Of a stretch of DNA of 20,525 nt, positions 7,883 through 15,426 are shown in pieces. Under the pieces are notes generated by a model. That model searched no databases, was not told where the DNA came from, and saw only the letters and a program-made list of their open reading frames with translations. The position numbers and the translations under genes are program-made. The stretch's first letter is position 1; the number at the start of each line of letters is the position of its first letter. Source of the stretch: an uncultured Pelagibacteraceae bacterium (lineage in GTDB: Bacteria; Pseudomonadota; Alphaproteobacteria; Pelagibacterales; Pelagibacteraceae); assembly GCA_902572155.1 (NCBI GenBank), contig CACGET010000018.1:1-20525 (forward strand). The letters run 5' to 3'.

Positions 7883-8758
7883 ATGGCAAGTTTAGATGAC
7901 CTTAAAAAAAGAATAGCTAGTGTAAAATCTACACAGAAAATTACGAAGGCTATGAAAATGGTAGCAGCTGCCAAACTTAGAAGAGCTCAAGAGAGTGCTG
8001 AAAAGGGCAGACCTTATTCCGACAAAATGAATAATGTCATTTTAAATTTATCTAGTGGTATCTCAGATAAAGAAAACGCTCCAAAATTATTATCAGGAAC
8101 TGGCAATGATAAAGTTCATTTGTGTGTTGTTATGACTTCTGATAGAGGATTATGTGGTGGTTTTAATTCTAACATAATTAAAAAGGCTAAAAGTTATTTT
8201 GCAAAATTATCTGAGGAAGGAAAAGATTTAAAGATAGTTACTGTTGGTTCTAAAGGAAACGATCAGCTTAAAAGATTTTATGGTAATAAAATTATTGCAA
8301 ATATGTCATTTAAAGAGTCGAAAAATGCAAATTATTTTGATGCAGAAAAAGTTGGAAAAATGGTTATTGAAAAATTTGAGTCTGAAGAATTTGACGTTTG
8401 TACTATTTTTTATAACCAATTTAAAAATGTTATTACTCAAATCCCTCAGGCACAACAAATAATTCCTTTAAATACTGATAATTCTGAGGAAAATAAATCT
8501 GAGGATAGTTACGAGTTTGAACCAGATGAGGATGAAATTTTAAGCAATTTGTTACCAAAAAATATTTCAACACAAATATTTAAGGCAATGTTAGAGAATT
8601 CAGCTAGCGAACAGGGCTCTAGAATGAGTGCTATGGATAATGCAACCCGAAACGCAGGTGAAATGGTTGACAAGCTTACTATAGAGTATAATAGAAGTCG
8701 TCAGGCAGCAATTACTAAAGAACTAATAGAAATCATATCAGGAGCAGAAAGTTTATAA
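7883..8758 (+). CDS. atpG: ATP synthase F1 subunit gamma
   Basis: The gamma subunit forms the rotating central shaft that couples proton flow through F0 to catalysis in F1. The 291-aa product shows both signature ends: an N-terminal coiled coil starting ASLDDLKKRIASVKSTQKIT with the AMKMVAAAKLRRA segment, and a C-terminal coiled coil with SRMSAMDNATRNAGEM and YNRSRQAAITKELIEI. The central Rossmann-like part has TSDRGLCGGFN. A short acidic stretch near residues 195-215 (DNSEENKSED, EPDEDE) is a variable surface loop. The start ATG is 6 bases after the atpA stop and two bases separate its stop from atpD. Confidence 0.98.
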   Translation: MASLDDLKKRIASVKSTQKITKAMKMVAAAKLRRAQESAEKGRPYSDKMNNVILNLSSGISDKENAPKLLSGTGNDKVHLCVVMTSDRGLCGGFNSNIIKKAKSYFAKLSEEGKDLKIVTVGSKGNDQLKRFYGNKIIANMSFKESKNANYFDAEKVGKMVIEKFESEEFDVCTIFYNQFKNVITQIPQAQQIIPLNTDNSEENKSEDSYEFEPDEDEILSNLLPKNISTQIFKAMLENSASEQGSRMSAMDNATRNAGEMVDKLTIEYNRSRQAAITKELIEIISGAESL

Positions 8759-8760
8759 TT

Positions 8761-10179
8761 ATGAGCAAAGGAATAATTACACAGGTTATTGGAGCAGTAG
8801 TAGACGTAAAGTTTGATGGAGATCTTCCAGAAATACTGACAGCGTTAGAATGTAAGAATGCAGACAACAGACTAGTTTTAGAAGTTGCTCAACATTTAGG
8901 AGAGTCTACAGTTAGAACTATTGCCATGGATGCTACCGAAGGATTAAAAAGAGGTGATGAAGTTACTAACACTAAGGCACCTATTCAAGTACCAGTTGGA
9001 CCCGAGACATTAGGAAGAATTATAAACGTAATTGGAGAGCCGATTGATGAAAAAGGAGAAGTTAAAACAAAAGAGACTTGGCCTATTCACAGATCTGCAC
9101 CAGAGTTTAATGACCAATCTACTGAAACAGAAATTTTAGTTACAGGTATTAAAGTTATTGATTTGTTAGCACCTTATGCCAAAGGTGGAAAAATTGGATT
9201 ATTTGGTGGAGCTGGTGTTGGAAAAACAGTTCTAATTATGGAATTAATTAACAACGTTGCAAAAGCACATGGTGGATTTTCAGTTTTTGCAGGAGTTGGT
9301 GAGAGAACAAGAGAAGGAAATGATCTTTATCATGAGATGATAGACTCAGGAGTTATTAAAACAGATGGAGAAGGATCAAAAGCAGCACTAGTTTATGGAC
9401 AAATGAATGAACCTCCAGGAGCTAGAGCTAGAGTTGCTCTAACTGGATTGACTGTAGCAGAATATTTTAGAGATCAAGAAGGTCAAGACGTACTATTCTT
9501 TGTTGATAACATTTTTAGATTTACTCAAGCGGGTTCTGAGGTATCAGCACTCCTAGGAAGAATTCCTTCTGCTGTTGGTTATCAGCCCACATTAGCTACA
9601 GATATGGGTAATCTTCAAGAAAGAATTACTACGACCAACAAGGGATCGATTACTTCAGTACAGGCTATTTATGTTCCGGCTGATGACTTGACTGATCCAG
9701 CTCCAGCAACTTCATTTGCTCACTTAGATGCAACTACCGTTCTTTCAAGACAAATTGCTGAAATTGGTATTTATCCTGCGGTTGACCCCCTAGATTCTAC
9801 GTCAAGAATTTTGGACCCAAGAATTGTAGGTGATGAACATTATAGAGTCGCTAGAGAGGTACAAAAAGTTTTACAAACTTATAAGTCTCTACAGGATATT
9901 ATTGCTATTCTCGGTATGGATGAGCTTTCAGAAGAAGATAAGCTTGTTGTAGCTAGAGCTAGAAAAATTCAAAGATTTTTATCTCAACCATTCTTTGTTG
10001 CAGAAGTGTTTACAGGATCTCCTGGAAAACTTGTTGATTTAGACTCAACAATAAAAGGTTTTGCAGCAATTTGTAAAGGTGATTATGATCATTTACCTGA
10101 AGCGGCTTTTTATATGGTAGGAACTATTGAAGAAGCGATAGAAAAAGCTGAAAAAATGTCAAAAGAAGCAGCAGCTTAA
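8761..10179 (+). CDS. atpD: ATP synthase F1 subunit beta (catalytic)
   Basis: The catalytic subunit that makes ATP from ADP and phosphate. At 472 aa it is full length. Visible: P-loop GGAGVGKT (149-156); the catalytic Glu in GVGERTREGND shortly after; Walker B LFFVDNIFRFTQAGSEV; and the DELSEEDK ('DELSEED') region near residue 395 that contacts gamma and epsilon. Codon use appears less AT-extreme than in the flanking minus-strand genes, as expected for a highly expressed gene (visual impression only). The stop overlaps the atpC start by one base (TAATG), pointing to coupled translation. Confidence 0.98.
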   Translation: MSKGIITQVIGAVVDVKFDGDLPEILTALECKNADNRLVLEVAQHLGESTVRTIAMDATEGLKRGDEVTNTKAPIQVPVGPETLGRIINVIGEPIDEKGEVKTKETWPIHRSAPEFNDQSTETEILVTGIKVIDLLAPYAKGGKIGLFGGAGVGKTVLIMELINNVAKAHGGFSVFAGVGERTREGNDLYHEMIDSGVIKTDGEGSKAALVYGQMNEPPGARARVALTGLTVAEYFRDQEGQDVLFFVDNIFRFTQAGSEVSALLGRIPSAVGYQPTLATDMGNLQERITTTNKGSITSVQAIYVPADDLTDPAPATSFAHLDATTVLSRQIAEIGIYPAVDPLDSTSRILDPRIVGDEHYRVAREVQKVLQTYKSLQDIIAILGMDELSEEDKLVVARARKIQRFLSQPFFVAEVFTGSPGKLVDLDSTIKGFAAICKGDYDHLPEAAFYMVGTIEEAIEKAEKMSKEAAA

Positions 10180-10571
10180 TGAGTGAAGAATTCAAAGTTG
10201 AAATAGTAAATCCAGAAAAATCTTTTTTAATTAAAGAGGATGTTTTTGAAGTGGTTGTCCCAGCTTTTGAGGGGGAGATGGGAATACTTAAAGATCATAT
10301 TTCTATCATTTCTTTTTTAAAACCAGGTATAATTAAAATTTTATCTAAATCAGGGGATGAAAACTATTTTGTAGAAGATGGAATTGTTGAATTCAAAAAT
10401 AATAATTTATCTATTTTAACAAGCTCAATTTTTAATCTTAACGATTTAGATAAATCTAAACAACAAGATTTGCTCAAACAAGCAGAAGAAGAAGCTAATA
10501 AGCCTGAAATTAATGATCAATCTAAATATTTAGTTGATCAAAAAATTGAGGTATTAAGATCTCTTAATTAA
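10179..10571 (+). CDS. atpC: ATP synthase F1 subunit epsilon
   Basis: The epsilon subunit binds the foot of gamma and can inhibit ATP hydrolysis. The 130-aa product has the N-terminal beta-sandwich with VVVPAFEGEMGILKDH, the family hallmark (usual form 'VPG.EG.fGILP.H'), and VEDGIVEFKNN, followed by a short helical C-terminus (LDKSKQQDLLKQAEEEA). Last gene of the atp operon. Its 3' end overlaps the convergent rppH by 8 bases, so no dedicated terminator fits between them. Confidence 0.95.
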   Translation: MSEEFKVEIVNPEKSFLIKEDVFEVVVPAFEGEMGILKDHISIISFLKPGIIKILSKSGDENYFVEDGIVEFKNNNLSILTSSIFNLNDLDKSKQQDLLKQAEEEANKPEINDQSKYLVDQKIEVLRSLN

Positions 10572-11040
10572 TAATTTTTTTAATTTTTGCTTTTAATTCT
10601 TTGTAAACATGTAATTTAAAATCAACTACAACTTCAGTTATTTGGTCAAGTTCTATCCATTTCCAATCTAAAAATTCTGGATTTTCTGTTTTGATATTTA
10701 TCTCTTCATCTTTGCCAATAAATTTCATTAAAAACCATTTTTGTTTTTGACCTCTATATTTGCCTTTCCAAATTATTCCTAATAATCGATTAGGAAGCTC
10801 GTAAGTTGTCATACCATCTAGCTCTTTAATCAATTCAACATTTTTAATACTGGTTTCTTCTTCTAATTCTCTATACGCAGCTTTTAAAAAATCTTCATCC
10901 TCATCAACACCACCTTGAGGCATTTGCCAAAAATTTTTTGGATTATCTATTCTTTTTGCTACAAAAACTTTGTTATCATTGTTTAAAACTACAATTCCCA
11001 CACCATTTCTGAGTGGTAACTCATTAAGCTTTTTTCCCAT
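10564..11040 (-). CDS. rppH: RNA pyrophosphohydrolase (Nudix family)
   Basis: Removes pyrophosphate from the 5'-triphosphate end of mRNA, which opens it to RNase E decay; relatives hydrolyse dinucleoside polyphosphates. The 158-aa product begins with RNGVGIVVLNNDNKVFVAKR and carries WQMPQGGVDEDED, followed by the Nudix box: G-x5-E-x7-REL-x-EE, ending T-S-I. The penultimate Gly of the consensus box (EExGU) is Ser here, while the metal-binding glutamates are intact. The length and the WQMPQGG segment match alphaproteobacterial RppH (often called NudH/IalA). Last gene of the long minus-strand cluster, 2 bases after ctpA. Its stop lies inside the end of atpC. Confidence 0.93.
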   Translation of the reverse strand: MGKKLNELPLRNGVGIVVLNNDNKVFVAKRIDNPKNFWQMPQGGVDEDEDFLKAAYRELEEETSIKNVELIKELDGMTTYELPNRLLGIIWKGKYRGQKQKWFLMKFIGKDEEINIKTENPEFLDWKWIELDQITEVVVDFKLHVYKELKAKIKKIIN

Positions 11041-11042
11041 AC

Positions 11043-12182
11043 TTATCCGTTAAGTAATTTTATAGCGTAGTTTAACTGATTATCTGTTTCTGTTTTAATT
11101 CTAAAATCGTCACCTTCTTCGTTTACCTCTATATCGGGTCGCACTCCCACCTCAGAGATAGATTTTCCAGACGGAAGATAATATTTTGATACAGTTAAAC
11201 GTATTGCGCCTTTATTTTTAAGAGGAATAATAGATTGTACGGATCCTTTTCCATAACTATTTTCTCCTAAAATTATAGCTCTTTTATGATCTTTTAAAGC
11301 ACCTGCAACAATTTCAGATGCTGAAGCTGAACCATAGTTGATCAAAACTATTAAAGTCTTACCGCTTGTAATATCTCCTTTTTTTGCAAACCATCTTCTA
11401 TTTTCATTTTTTTTTCTACTTTTAGTCGATACAATTTCACCATTTTCTAAAAAAAAATCTGTTATTTTAATTGCCTGTGTTAATAGACCTCCGGGATTGT
11501 TTCTTAAATCCAAAATGAAAGCTTTTAAATTCTTATTATCTTTCAACTTTTTAACTTCTTTTTTTATCTGTTGGCTACTGTTGTCGTTAAATGAAGTTAA
11601 TCTAATGTATCCAATACTATCATCTATTAGATCAGCCTTAACAGATTTTACCTCAATTATTTCTCTGATAATATTAAATGTTATAGCTTTTTTTACACCT
11701 CTTCTTCTTACTGTAAGTTCTATACCTGAGCCTACAGGGCCTCTCATTAAATCTACAGCCTCACTTAAAGATTTTCCTTGGACCTGCATATCATTAATTT
11801 TGACAATGTAGTCTCCTGCTTTAATACCAGCATTTGCTGCAGGTGTATCATCAATCGGTGAGATCACTTTTACTACTCCAGCCTCCATACTTACTTCAAT
11901 ACCAAGACCCCCAAACTCTCCACTCGTATCTGTTTGCATTTCCTTAAAAACTTTTGGACTCATATAAGCCGAATATGGGTCAAGAGACTGAAGAAGGCCA
12001 TTAATTGCGGAATCCATACTTTCAGATTGATTTATTTCATCTACGTATTCTTTGTTAATTTTTTCAAGCACTTCTCCAAATAGGTCAATTTTTTTATAAA
12101 TCTCAATTTCAGAGGAATTGATTTTAAAAGTTAAAAAAAATTGATTTATGAAAATAATTAAAAAAAAAATAATTTTTTTCAT
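11043..12182 (-). CDS. ctpA: Carboxyl-terminal processing protease, S41 family
   Basis: A periplasmic serine protease that trims or degrades proteins from their C-termini. It has an N-terminal signal or anchor segment (about 1-22: KK followed by a Phe/Ile-rich stretch), then the S41 N-terminal region (LFGEVLEKINKEYVD, SLDPYSAYM), a PDZ domain (about 85-170, with GGLGIEV and AGDYIVKIND), and the catalytic domain with LRNNPGGLL, the nucleophilic serine in GSASASE (284-290) and the general-base Lys312 in SYGKGSVQ. Length is 379 aa, somewhat shorter than the ~440 aa common in other alphaproteobacteria. The C-terminal tail after DIEV is brief. The ATG overlaps the rsfS stop by four bases (ATGA), so the two are coupled. 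Substrates cannot be read from the sequence. Confidence 0.95.
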   Translation of the reverse strand: MKKIIFFLIIFINQFFLTFKINSSEIEIYKKIDLFGEVLEKINKEYVDEINQSESMDSAINGLLQSLDPYSAYMSPKVFKEMQTDTSGEFGGLGIEVSMEAGVVKVISPIDDTPAANAGIKAGDYIVKINDMQVQGKSLSEAVDLMRGPVGSGIELTVRRRGVKKAITFNIIREIIEVKSVKADLIDDSIGYIRLTSFNDNSSQQIKKEVKKLKDNKNLKAFILDLRNNPGGLLTQAIKITDFFLENGEIVSTKSRKKNENRRWFAKKGDITSGKTLIVLINYGSASASEIVAGALKDHKRAIILGENSYGKGSVQSIIPLKNKGAIRLTVSKYYLPSGKSISEVGVRPDIEVNEEGDDFRIKTETDNQLNYAIKLLNG

Positions 12183-12529
12183 ATAATTACTTTCTCTTTA
12201 GGAATTAATTCTGACCAAATTTTTTCAAGTTCATAAAACTTTCTTTTTTCTGGATGAAATATATGGATAATTAAATCTATTCCGTCTACCAATTTCCACT
12301 CATTACTCTCTTTTCCTTCAATTTTAGAATTTTTAATCCCATTATCTTTTAATTTTTCCAAAACTTGCTCTGATAATGATTGAATATGTCTTGAGGAAGT
12401 ACCACTTGCAATAATCATATAATCTGCCATTGAGCTTTTGTCTTTGAGATCTATACTTATTATATCTTGAGCTTTATTTATATCTAACGTTTTGATTACG
12501 ATAGTTTTCAAATCTGAAATGTTGTCCAT
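12179..12529 (-). CDS. rsfS: Ribosomal silencing factor RsfS (Iojap/YbeB family)
   Basis: Binds ribosomal protein uL14 on the 50S subunit and blocks subunit joining, lowering translation in stationary phase or starvation. The 116-aa product is standard length with family motifs: DLKDKSSMADYMIIASGTSSRH (usual 'D....S...D.fvi.tg.S.rH') and EWKLVDGIDLIIHIFHPEKRKFYELEKIW (usual 'W.l.D.gd.vvHvf....R.fY.LE..W'). It sits between nadD (17 bases upstream) and ctpA (4-base overlap). In most alphaproteobacteria rlmH follows rsfS; here it is absent from that slot. Confidence 0.95.
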   Translation of the reverse strand: MDNISDLKTIVIKTLDINKAQDIISIDLKDKSSMADYMIIASGTSSRHIQSLSEQVLEKLKDNGIKNSKIEGKESNEWKLVDGIDLIIHIFHPEKRKFYELEKIWSELIPKEKVII

Positions 12530-12545
12530 TAATATAAATACCCTA

Positions 12546-13103
12546 TCAAATTTTTCTTAATTGAGAAGATGAAATGTTGACTTTATTAAATTCGATAAAA
12601 GTGAGATCATTTTTGCTTAGTTTTTTATATGTCTTTGATTTTAATGAACTTTTTTTATATCCGTGGCGATCAAATACAAGAATATTACACTTTTGTGCAA
12701 TCAATTTTGACTTATACCATTTGTGGAAATTAATCAAGTTATCAGCGCCCATTAAAAAATAGATTTCCAATTCTTTATTTTTTTTTAAATAATTTATTAA
12801 ATGAAAAGTTTTATTAGAATTTATAATTTTTTCGTAGAATTTAACTTTGATGAAAGAATTTGATCCAATTATTTTTTTACAATTTTGAATTCTTTCATTT
12901 AAAGTATTTTTACTTTCACCCTTAAAAGGATTTTTTTTAGTAATTGCCCATATAATTTTTTTTAAATTGAATCTTTTTTTTGCCTCTTTTGATATTTTTA
13001 AATGACCTTTGTGTGCTGGATCGAAAGATCCACCTAAAATTCCAATTCTGATTTTCTTATTAATCAATTTATAACCGTATTTTTCCTTTACTTGAAATTT
13101 CAT
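12546..13103 (-). CDS. nadD: Nicotinate-nucleotide adenylyltransferase
   Basis: Adenylates nicotinate mononucleotide to deamido-NAD in NAD synthesis. The nucleotidyltransferase core is clear: GILGGSFDPAHKGH with the HxGH motif (31-34 from the ATG), then KKNPFKG, FLMGADNLINFHKW and the C-terminal ISSSQLR motif. The ORF's ATG (13103) makes it overlap proA by 35 bases and gives about 17 residues before the core, more than the usual few. A TTG at 13067-13065, just past the proA stop, is the alternative start, but the nearest GGA is far from it. The protein ends three residues after ISSSQLR with TGA-TAG, so the usual ~20-residue tail is missing. Length is 185 aa (173 from the TTG). Confidence 0.92.
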   Translation of the reverse strand: MKFQVKEKYGYKLINKKIRIGILGGSFDPAHKGHLKISKEAKKRFNLKKIIWAITKKNPFKGESKNTLNERIQNCKKIIGSNSFIKVKFYEKIINSNKTFHLINYLKKNKELEIYFLMGADNLINFHKWYKSKLIAQKCNILVFDRHGYKKSSLKSKTYKKLSKNDLTFIEFNKVNISSSQLRKI

Positions 13104-14319
13104 ATTTATATGAAACTAGCTGCTCTAAACCAACAGGACCTCTTGGAGGCAGTGTATTTGTAGAAATACCTACTTCACCACCAAAACCAAATTCACCACC
13201 ATCTGCAAACTGGGTTGAGGTATTATGCATTGCAATTGAACTTTTAATTTTTTTAATGAATAGTATCGCAGTTTTTCTATTTTTTGTAATAATCGAGTCA
13301 GTATGGCTAGTACCATATTTATTAATATGCTCTATTGCTTCATAAACATTTTTTACAACTTTCACAGAAACTGATGCATTTAAATATTCTGTAGACCAAT
13401 CTTTTTGTTTTGCTGAAAATAATTTTCCATGATAATTTTTTTTAATAACATTATCTGCGTATATTTTACAATTTTTATCCTCAAGTTTTTTTAAAATAGG
13501 ATTACAGAACTTTTTTACGATTTTTTCATGCATAAGAATTGTTTCTGTTGCGCCACAAATGCTAGTATTTCTTAATTTGGCATTATATATAACTCTAATT
13601 GCCATTTTTAATTCAGCGTCCTTATCTACGAAAGTATGACAAAGTCCTTCCAAATGTCCAATAATAGGAACTTTAGAAAGTTCTTGAACTTTATTAACTA
13701 AGTTTTTACCTCCTCGAGGAATTATTACATCTATATATTTGCTCATTTTTGAAAGTATTACATCTACAATTTTTCTCTCTCTAGTGTCTATGAATTGAAT
13801 AAAATTCTCGTCAACTTTATTTTTTTTGAGAGCCTTTCTAAATAGCTTTGCCAAAATCCTATTAGTATTAATTGCTTCAGATCCACCTTTTAATATTACA
13901 GCATTCCCAGATTTGAAACATAGACTAGCAACATCGGAAGTAACATTAGGTCTACTCTCATAAATTACTCCAATAGTGCCAATTGGAATGGTTACTCTTT
14001 TAATATTTAAACCATTAGGTCTATTCCAGCTTTTTAAAGTTACATTTACAGGGTCTTTTAACTTAGAAATTTTTTTTATAGATTTTATAATCTCTACTAA
14101 TTTTTCATTATTAATTTGGAGTCTGTTAATTAAATTTTGTTTTATTTTTTTAGTTTTAGCAAATTTAATGTCTTTAATATTTTCTTTAATAATAAAAAGT
14201 TTTTCTTTTTCAATTAATTTTGCATAATCACTCAATACTCTGTTTTTAATTTTAGCATTAATATTTGATTGTGAAGCTTTTCTTGCTTTAATTCCAATTA
14301 ATTTCATAACGTTGTTCAT
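13069..14319 (-). CDS. proA: Gamma-glutamyl phosphate reductase
   Basis: Second step of proline synthesis: NADPH-dependent reduction of gamma-glutamyl phosphate to glutamate semialdehyde. The 416-aa product matches the family length. Visible: the Rossmann-type segment PIGTIGVIYESRPNVTSD (112-129), LKGGSEAI (143-150), PRGGKNLV (201-208), catalytic Cys255 in NTSICGATET, and the C-terminal FGFGGEVGISTNTLPPRGPVG, which includes the ProA signature. It follows proB directly (TAA then ATG, no gap), a normal pairing since the labile phosphate intermediate is passed between the two enzymes. Its last 35 bases overlap the annotated start of nadD in another frame. Confidence 0.97.
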   Translation of the reverse strand: MNNVMKLIGIKARKASQSNINAKIKNRVLSDYAKLIEKEKLFIIKENIKDIKFAKTKKIKQNLINRLQINNEKLVEIIKSIKKISKLKDPVNVTLKSWNRPNGLNIKRVTIPIGTIGVIYESRPNVTSDVASLCFKSGNAVILKGGSEAINTNRILAKLFRKALKKNKVDENFIQFIDTRERKIVDVILSKMSKYIDVIIPRGGKNLVNKVQELSKVPIIGHLEGLCHTFVDKDAELKMAIRVIYNAKLRNTSICGATETILMHEKIVKKFCNPILKKLEDKNCKIYADNVIKKNYHGKLFSAKQKDWSTEYLNASVSVKVVKNVYEAIEHINKYGTSHTDSIITKNRKTAILFIKKIKSSIAMHNTSTQFADGGEFGFGGEVGISTNTLPPRGPVGLEQLVSYKYEISSKGKIRL

Positions 14320-15426
14320 TTAGATTTCCACCATATCATCCTTGTGAATAACTTCAGATTTTGCAACATAACCTAATAGTTTTTCAATTTCATTAGAGTG
14401 ATGACCCATAATCTTAATGATTTCATCTGACGTAAAAGAGCTCAAACCTCTTGCACATTCTTGATTTTTTTTATCAAGAATTTTTATATGATCCCCTTTA
14501 TTAAATTTTCCAGAAATTTTTTTTATTCCAGCTGCTAATAAGCTTTTACCAGACTTTAAGGCTTTCTTAGCTCCATCGTCAATAATGATTTCTCCTTTTG
14601 GAGCTATTGAACTTATTATCCATTTTTTTCTTGCATCAAGTTTTGAAACTCTAGGACTAAAATAAGTGTAAATATTTTTTTTCATTATTTTTGAAATTGG
14701 ATTAAGATATATTCCATTTGCAATAATCATGCCACATCCAGCTAATTGACAAATTTTTGCTGCCTCAATTTTAGTTTCCATACCACCACTTCCATACTCG
14801 TTGACACCTTTTATCAAAATTTCTTTTAAATCTTTTTTTAAATCATCTACCTTTTGAATCAATTTTGCATTTTTAAAAATTTTAGGGTTTTTCGTATAAA
14901 GACCATCAACATCAGATAATAGCACTAATGTATCAGCATTTGTTATTTGAGCTACTCTAGATGCTAATCTATCATTGTCACCATATTTGATCTCACTTGT
15001 AGCTATAGTATCATTTTCATTAACAACTGGAATAAAATCAAGATTAAATAAATTTTCAAAAGTTCTCTTAGCATTTAGGGATCTTCTTCTTTCTTCTGTA
15101 TCTTCAAGAGTGAGCAAAATTTGTGAAATATTAATTTTATATTTAGAAAAAGTTTGAGAAAATAAATTCATCAACTCTATTTGGCCAATGGATGCAATAG
15201 CTTGACTTTTATCAAGTTTAATATTTTTTTTATTATAATTCATTTTTTTACAACCAAGGGCTATAGCACCAGAACTTACGATGATAATTTTTTGATTTCT
15301 GTTTTTTAATTTTTGAATATCCTCAGCAAAACTTGATAACCATTTTTTTCTAATTTTCTGACTTTTGTCTACAAGTAAAGAGGATCCTATTTTTATAACT
15401 ATAATTTTTGAATTGCTAAGATACAT
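14320..15426 (-). CDS. proB: Glutamate 5-kinase with PUA domain
   Basis: First step of proline synthesis: ATP-dependent phosphorylation of glutamate; the family is usually feedback-inhibited by proline. The 368-aa product has the amino-acid kinase domain (about 1-260) with IVIKIGSSLLVDKSQ at the start, IIVSSGAIALG, NENDTIATSEIKYGDNDRLAS, LLSDVDGLYTKNP and GSGGMETKIEAAK. A C-terminal PUA domain (about 275-355) has KALKSGKSLLAAGI, GDHIKI and ARGLSSF. PUA-bearing ProB is the common long form. The start overlaps the end of obgE by 11 bases. No missing catalytic element is seen. Confidence 0.97.
   Translation of the reverse strand: MYLSNSKIIVIKIGSSLLVDKSQKIRKKWLSSFAEDIQKLKNRNQKIIIVSSGAIALGCKKMNYNKKNIKLDKSQAIASIGQIELMNLFSQTFSKYKINISQILLTLEDTEERRRSLNAKRTFENLFNLDFIPVVNENDTIATSEIKYGDNDRLASRVAQITNADTLVLLSDVDGLYTKNPKIFKNAKLIQKVDDLKKDLKEILIKGVNEYGSGGMETKIEAAKICQLAGCGMIIANGIYLNPISKIMKKNIYTYFSPRVSKLDARKKWIISSIAPKGEIIIDDGAKKALKSGKSLLAAGIKKISGKFNKGDHIKILDKKNQECARGLSSFTSDEIIKIMGHHSNEIEKLLGYVAKSEVIHKDDMVEI

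Noticed and set aside
8244..8462. 72-codon frame inside atpG
   Set aside because: Out-of-frame shadow of the gamma subunit with no ribosome binding site or known domain.
11338..11811. 157-codon open frame on the plus strand opposite ctpA
   Set aside because: Antisense shadow of a clear S41 protease gene; Leu/Phe/Ser-rich translation typical of complementary AT-rich DNA, and no recognisable motif.
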